10,770 nt of DNA from contig DUVO01000056.1 in NCBI GenBank assembly GCA_012841005.1, forward strand, positions 1 through 10,770. Reading direction: 5' to 3'. Below, in pieces: positions 7,576 to 10,770 of the stretch (positions are counted from its first letter, which is position 1; each line of letters begins with the position of its first letter). The position numbers and the translations under genes were made by a program. Under the pieces are notes generated by a model. It had not been told where the DNA came from and made no database searches. It worked only from the letters and a program-made list of their open reading frames with translations. Origin of the DNA: Bacillota bacterium (GTDB lineage: Bacteria; Bacillota; DTU030).

Positions 7576-7790
7576 CCGGGCACAAAATTAATCACCCTCC
7601 CCGGCTGCAAGCCAGGATTCAAATAGTCTTGGGGGTCTGTACTCAATATACGCACAATCCTTCCTTGTTCGAGGCTTATGGGTTCAACCACCACCATTGT
7701 CCCCGCCAATTTTACCTCCAAATAAGATGGGCGCATATCTTCCAAACCCTGATACACTGTTTCCAACGGCATGGTGGTATAGAGAATCAC
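7566..7790 (-). CDS. ylzJ: YlzJ-like small protein
   Basis: A 74-residue protein of the YlzJ family, of unknown function, found in Firmicutes directly after tepA. The start is GTG 7790, giving [18 protein letters not shown], the family's usual N-terminus. The frame is open further upstream to 7856, but that extension lies within tepA and does not resemble the family. GTG 7790 overlaps the tepA stop as GTGA, with AAGGAGG 11 nt upstream, so translation is probably coupled. The sequence is a small mixed alpha/beta protein with no signal peptide or membrane segment and a conserved-looking [16 protein letters not shown] near the end. The terminator hairpin begins inside its last codons. The name rests on N-terminal motif and position; no biochemical role is known to me. 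Confidence 0.88.
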   Translation of the reverse strand: MILYTTMPLETVYQGLEDMRPSYLEVKLAGTMVVVEPISLEQGRIVRILSTDPQDYLNPGLQPGRVINFVPGEG

Positions 7791-8665
7791 TGTAAGTGTT
7801 CCCTCCTTCGCTTCCTGCCATGCTCCTTCAAATGGGCGATGGCGCCATTTAACCACGCGAGGGCCTCACCCACACCTCCTACCTCGTCGATCAATCTAAA
7901 TCGCACTGCATCCCTGCCTACCAGCACCGTACCGATATCCCGGGCCAGTTCACCGGTAGTAAACATTAATTCCCGGAATTTTTCTTCCGAAATACTGGAA
8001 TGACCGGCGACAAAACGGATAACCCGATCCTGCATTTTATCCAGATATTCATATGTTTGGGGTACAGATAAAACCTGACCGGTAAGGCGAAGGGGGTGAA
8101 TTGTCATGGTAGCCGTTTCGCTAATAAAGGAATAATCAGCTGATACAGCTATGGGAACACCAATGCTATGACCACCACCCAGGACAAGGGATACGGTTGG
8201 TTTAGATAAGCTGGCAATGGTTTCGGCAATGGCCAATCCGGCTTCCACATCTCCACCAACAGTATTTAAAATAATAAGCAGTCCCTCAATACCGGGGTTT
8301 TGTTCTACAGCTACCAGCTGGGGGATCAAGTGCTCATATTTGCTCGTCTTGTTCTGGGGTGGAAGGACCATGTGCCCTTCGACTTGTCCCACAATGTTCA
8401 TTACATGGATATTGGATTTTGGTTCCGGTAACTCCATCTGTCCCATTTGCTGCAGGTTGGCCAGATTGGTGTTTGTCTCCCCCTGGGGTACTGGAGACGG
8501 CTGGTGCGGCTGCTCTGGTGCCGTCGAAGGCTGGGGCTGTCCTGGTAACCTTGGCCCCGGCTGAGTCGGTAGCGTCGGTTGCGGTTGCGTTGAGTTTTTG
8601 TTTAAATCTAAATCTACATAATCCTGGATCACGCTAATTACCACTCCTCTCTTTTCCTTTCCCAT
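7787..8665 (-). CDS. tepA: ClpP-like serine protease TepA
   Basis: Translocation-enhancing protein TepA, a ClpP-fold (S14) protease linked in B. subtilis to protein export or signal peptide degradation. The core (about 85-275) has [15 protein letters not shown] sequence ([16 protein letters not shown], 133-148), a candidate nucleophile Ser167 in GGGHSIG and candidate His190 in TIHPLR. The Asp is probably in ARDIG (Asp243). About 40 residues (24-62) form a Pro/Gln-rich low-complexity linker, followed by [20 protein letters not shown], a family landmark. The ATG at 8665 gives 292 aa but has no ribosome site and lies almost at the predicted transcription start. In-frame GTGs at 8644 (AAAGGA 10 nt upstream) or 8632 (AGGAG 11 nt upstream) are better supported, and the real protein may be 281-285 aa. 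Its stop overlaps ylzJ. Function from family; substrates unknown. Confidence 0.93.
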   Translation of the reverse strand: MGKEKRGVVISVIQDYVDLDLNKNSTQPQPTLPTQPGPRLPGQPQPSTAPEQPHQPSPVPQGETNTNLANLQQMGQMELPEPKSNIHVMNIVGQVEGHMVLPPQNKTSKYEHLIPQLVAVEQNPGIEGLLIILNTVGGDVEAGLAIAETIASLSKPTVSLVLGGGHSIGVPIAVSADYSFISETATMTIHPLRLTGQVLSVPQTYEYLDKMQDRVIRFVAGHSSISEEKFRELMFTTGELARDIGTVLVGRDAVRFRLIDEVGGVGEALAWLNGAIAHLKEHGRKRRREHLQ

Positions 8666-8667
8666 GT

Positions 8668-8698
8668 ATTATAGATTGAAGGCCGAACAATTATTCAA
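8668..8698 (-). promoter_or_regulatory. Probable promoter of tepA-ylzJ
   Basis: A perfect TATAAT (8673-8668) with TTGAAT (8698-8693) upstream; the 19-nt spacer is longer than ideal. It follows the rnj terminator, so a fresh promoter is expected here. Transcription would begin at about 8660, inside or after the ATG 8665, which supports a downstream GTG start for tepA. Confidence 0.5.
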
Positions 8699-8732
8699 TA
8701 GGACAGTTTACCAAACATTAAGAGCCCTAAAA

Positions 8733-8744
8733 CCTTGTACAAGG
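8733..8744. repeat. Perfect 12-bp palindrome CCTTGTACAAGG
   Basis: A complete 6+6 inverted repeat between the rnj terminator T-run and the tepA promoter, 34 nt upstream of the putative -35 box. Its position suits an operator for a dimeric regulator acting on tepA-ylzJ. It directly abuts the terminator, so it could instead be a chance or transcript-end structure. No regulator is identifiable from the window. Confidence 0.45.
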
Positions 8745-8769
8745 AAAAAAGCAGGATAAATCCTGCTTT
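8745..8769 (-). terminator. Strong intrinsic terminator after rnj
   Basis: The minus strand reads AAAGCAGGA (8769-8761, core pairing), a TTTA loop, then TCCTGC followed by six T. The stem is 6 GC-rich pairs extended by A-T pairs. It lies 111 nt after the rnj stop and ends that transcript. The plus strand lacks a matching T run, so it is one-directional. Confidence 0.92.
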
Positions 8770-8780
8770 GCAGATAAGCC

Positions 8781-8797
8781 AATTTCACCTGGAAATT
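8781..8797. repeat. Inverted repeat in the rnj 3' region
   Basis: AATTTC and GAAATT, a perfect 6-bp inverted repeat with a 5-nt centre, just upstream (in transcription) of the rnj terminator. It is AT-rich and therefore weak as an RNA stem. It may be part of the 3' untranslated structure; no specific role is supported. Confidence 0.3.
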
Positions 8798-8880
8798 AAT
8801 CGTAACCGTCAGTATGAAATATGATGGCCGAGGTGAGGGTGGTAGTTATTCCCACTGCAAAAAGCAAGCTGGCGGATAGG

Positions 8881-10557
8881 TCAGATTTCCATAATAATGG
8901 GAAGGATCATAGGCCGACGCCTGGTCTTTTCATAGAGAAATTTACCCAGGGACTCCCTGACCCGGTTTTTTATCGCCGACCATTCAGTGATCCGGTTTTC
9001 CCCACACTTTTCCAGTACTTGCCGTACCTGTTCCCGGGCTTCTTCCATCAGACTCTCTGATTCCCTGACATATACAAACCCGCGGGATATAAGATCGGGG
9101 CCGGCAACTACTTCACCCCTGTCCTTGGCCATGGTAATAACTGCAATTAAGATGCCATCCTGGGACAACTGCTGCCGGTCCCGCAGGACTACCTTGCCCA
9201 CATCACCTACGCCTAAACCGTCAACCAGAACCTTTCCGGCGGTTACCTTTCCGGCTATCCGTGCCTTATTGGGTTCCAACTCTAGAATGCTGCCATTTTC
9301 CAGAATATAGTTTTGGCTGGCCGGAATACCTACCTCCCTGGCCAGGGCAGAGTGATGGATTAGATGCCGGTATTCGCCATGCATGGGCACAAAAAAGCGG
9401 GGCCGAACCAGGTTAAGCATCATTTTCAATTCCTCTTGGGCCGCATGTCCCGAAGCACCGATCCCTGCCGTTCCCTGGTAAACAACCTGTGCACCTTCTA
9501 AAAAAAGGTGATCGATAATTCTCGTTGCTTCTCTACCGCTTAGATTCCCTGAGCCGGAAGCTATCACTACTGTATCACCTGGTATAATATTGAAATTACG
9601 CTCCCCACCCATTGCCGATGGCGCCAAAATGGAAAAGGGGTCTCCCCTGCTTCCACTAGCCAGTATCACCTGCTCTTCTACTGGCAGTTCCACCATCCTG
9701 TCCCATTCTACAAGGAGGCCGGGGGGAATTTTAAAATAACCCAAGCGGGTAGCAGTATTAACGGCATTGATCAATTCCTTCCCCACCAGAACAACTTTAC
9801 GCCCCCTCTCCTGGGCCTGCTCCAGGACCTGTTGCACCTGGTAGAGATTAAAGGCGGAAATAGCCACCAACAGTCTCCCTTTCGCCTGGGAAAAGAGCCT
9901 CTGGAATATGGTGCCAACTTCCCGTTCCGAACCGGTATAACCCGTCCTTTCCGCATTGGTACTTTCAGAAAGGAGGAGCAGTACCCCCTTTTCACCTAAT
10001 TGGGCAAGGCGATGAAAATCGGTCCACTCGCCGTCTACAGGTGTCTGATCAAATTTAAAGTCTCCGGTATAAACGATTGTTCCCACATCGGTATGGATCC
10101 CCAGGGCCACAGCGTCGGGAATACTATGGCTGACCCGAATGAATTCAACGGTATAGGCTCCGATCCTGATACTTTCGCCAGCCTTAACTTCTTTCAATTC
10201 CATTTCTTTTTTGTTATATCCCGCTTCTAAGAGCTTACTTTGCACTAAACCCATAGTTAGGGGCGTTCCGTAAACAGGCACCGCCAAATCCCTTAATATG
10301 TAGGGCAGGGCACCGATATGATCCTCATGTCCATGGGTGAGAACAATACCCCGGACCTTCTCCTTTTTTTCCAGGAGAAAGGAAATATCGGGAATAACGC
10401 AATCAATCCCCAGCATTTCTTCCTCGGGCAGCATCAGACCGGCATCAACTACCAGTATTTCCCCTTCAAACTCAAGGGCCAGCATATTTTTCCCCAGTTC
10501 GCCAAAACCGCCCAGGGGAATGAGAGCAACCCTTTTTCTTTTTTTGGTACAAGCCAC
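8881..10557 (-). CDS. rnj: Ribonuclease J
   Basis: A metallo-beta-lactamase/beta-CASP RNase with 5'-3' exonuclease and endonuclease activity, central to mRNA decay and rRNA maturation in Firmicutes. At 558 aa it is full length. Metal-binding motif HGHEDH is at residues 75-80, His144 in SHSIPD, Asp166 in TGDFKFD and His393 in PMHGEYRHL. The beta-CASP part spans roughly 210-370. The C-terminal domain ends with SRGFVYVRESESLMEEA and RRPMILPIIMEI, hallmarks of RNase J. Some normally conserved beta-CASP stretches differ (SGSRGDPFSIL and QGTAGIGASGHAAQEE, against the more common TGSQGEP and GIHVSGH), so it is a divergent paralogue type. GTG 10557 has AGGAGG (10570-10565) exactly 7 nt upstream. It is followed by a strong terminator and preceded by a structured leader. 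I cannot tell whether it matches J1 or J2, but position matches B. subtilis rnjB. Confidence 0.96.
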   Translation of the reverse strand: MACTKKRKRVALIPLGGFGELGKNMLALEFEGEILVVDAGLMLPEEEMLGIDCVIPDISFLLEKKEKVRGIVLTHGHEDHIGALPYILRDLAVPVYGTPLTMGLVQSKLLEAGYNKKEMELKEVKAGESIRIGAYTVEFIRVSHSIPDAVALGIHTDVGTIVYTGDFKFDQTPVDGEWTDFHRLAQLGEKGVLLLLSESTNAERTGYTGSEREVGTIFQRLFSQAKGRLLVAISAFNLYQVQQVLEQAQERGRKVVLVGKELINAVNTATRLGYFKIPPGLLVEWDRMVELPVEEQVILASGSRGDPFSILAPSAMGGERNFNIIPGDTVVIASGSGNLSGREATRIIDHLFLEGAQVVYQGTAGIGASGHAAQEELKMMLNLVRPRFFVPMHGEYRHLIHHSALAREVGIPASQNYILENGSILELEPNKARIAGKVTAGKVLVDGLGVGDVGKVVLRDRQQLSQDGILIAVITMAKDRGEVVAGPDLISRGFVYVRESESLMEEAREQVRQVLEKCGENRITEWSAIKNRVRESLGKFLYEKTRRRPMILPIIMEI

Positions 10558-10582
10558 TTCTCCACCTCCTCAGTATAAGTCT

Positions 10583-10597
10583 AGTTTCTCGGAAACT
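10583..10597 (-). promoter_or_regulatory. Small hairpin before the rnj ribosome binding site
   Basis: AGTTTC and GAAACT pair as a perfect 6-bp stem around a CGA loop, 12 nt upstream of the AGGAGG site. It could limit ribosome access or serve as a processing point in the rnj leader. Sequence symmetry is certain; function is inferred. Confidence 0.45.
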
Positions 10598-10605
10598 CTA
10601 AAACC

Positions 10606-10654
10606 AATTGGGCTTAAGCACCATAAGCTGGGAATTTATGGAGCACCCCCAATT
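10606..10654 (-). promoter_or_regulatory. Two-tier stem-loop in the rnj leader
   Basis: On the minus strand the outer arms AATTGGG (10654-10648) and CCCAATT (10612-10606) pair over 7 bp. Inside, GCTCCATAA (10644-10636) pairs with TTATGGTGC (10626-10618) over 9 positions with one T-T mismatch, around a 9-nt loop. A 3/5-nt internal loop separates the two tiers. After the structure comes GGTTTTAG, too weak a T-run for a clear terminator, so either a leader element or a poor terminator/attenuator is possible. It sits 49 nt upstream of the rnj start. Confidence 0.55.
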
Positions 10655-10736
10655 TCCGTCAACAACTCCACATGGCGATAATAAGCGAATATGTACGTAT
10701 AATTGCCTATTTACATGTAGAACAGGTAACAACGCT

Positions 10737-10764
10737 ATTAAATAACTCTTACGCTACTTGACAA
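10737..10764 (-). promoter_or_regulatory. Possible SigA promoter for rnj
   Basis: TTGTCA (10764-10759, 5/6 match) and TTTAAT (10742-10737, 5/6 match) with a 16-nt spacer on the minus strand. It would give a leader of about 170 nt before rnj, containing both hairpins described. The 213 nt from 10558 to the window edge hold no supported gene: all minus-strand frames meet stops within the first 33 nt. Confidence 0.45.
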
Positions 10765-10770
10765 ACTGAT

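Noticed and set aside
10622..10690. A 23-codon open stretch on the minus strand upstream of rnj (ending ELLTEIGGAP) as a small gene or gene remnant
   Set aside because: It begins right after a stop with no ATG; the only GTG is near its end. It overlaps the leader stem-loop and has no recognisable homology.
10758..10763. Plus-strand TTGACA at the window edge as a rightward promoter
   Set aside because: The required -10 box lies outside the window, and the same bases form the -35 of the minus-strand rnj promoter candidate. It cannot be judged.
1..10770. CRISPR arrays, transposases, phage or defence genes, tRNA/rRNA genes
   Set aside because: I looked on both strands and saw no regularly spaced repeats, terminal inverted repeats, integrase/transposase motifs or RNA-gene signatures.

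Overview
The window is a bacterial chromosomal segment in which every convincing gene lies on the minus strand, so transcription runs from high to low coordinates. It looks like an endospore-forming-type Firmicute of the Clostridia (Peptococcaceae/Thermoanaerobacteria-like), of moderate GC. The main reason is gene order: RNase J, TepA, YlzJ, SpoIIIE/FtsK and a RodZ/YmfM-type protein follow one another as in the Bacillus subtilis rnjB-tepA-ylzJ-spoIIIE...ymfM-pgsA-cinA-recA region. Other signs are strong AGGAGG-type ribosome binding sites, frequent GTG/TTG starts and SigA-like promoters. I cannot name the genus. The presence of mnmH implies a selenium-using organism.

Layout in transcription order, right to left. 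(a) 10770-10558: a leader with a possible promoter at its far end and strong inverted repeats, leading into rnj. (b) rnj 10557-8881, ended by a textbook intrinsic terminator at 8769-8745. (c) A new promoter region with a 12-bp palindrome, then tepA 8665-7787 and ylzJ 7790-7566, which overlap by GTGA and are closed by a terminator overlapping the ylzJ stop. (d) An extended -10 promoter at 7516-7508 starts a membrane-centred run: a Na/Pi cotransporter with a PhoU-like tail (7465-5852), uppP (5847-4999), spoIIIE/ftsK (start about 4867, end 2666) and a BMP-type lipoprotein (2669-1620, GTGA overlap). (e) After 68 nt with a possible weak promoter come mnmH (1551-460) and the truncated rodZ-like gene (from 385 off the left edge).

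Functionally this is a housekeeping neighbourhood: RNA processing (rnj), membrane-associated proteolysis (tepA), phosphate/lipid-carrier handling (Na/Pi transporter and uppP), chromosome translocation (spoIIIE), tRNA wobble selenation (mnmH) and cell shape (rodZ). Compared with the Bacillus order, the Na/Pi transporter, uppP, the BMP lipoprotein and mnmH appear as lineage-specific additions.

I see no mobile element, CRISPR array, tRNA/rRNA gene, phage gene or defence system. Nothing here is clearly a new biological system. The most interesting points are the folded rnj leader, the orphan BMP lipoprotein coupled to spoIIIE, the Na/Pi-PhoU plus UppP pairing, and start-site corrections for spoIIIE, ylzJ, tepA and rodZ.
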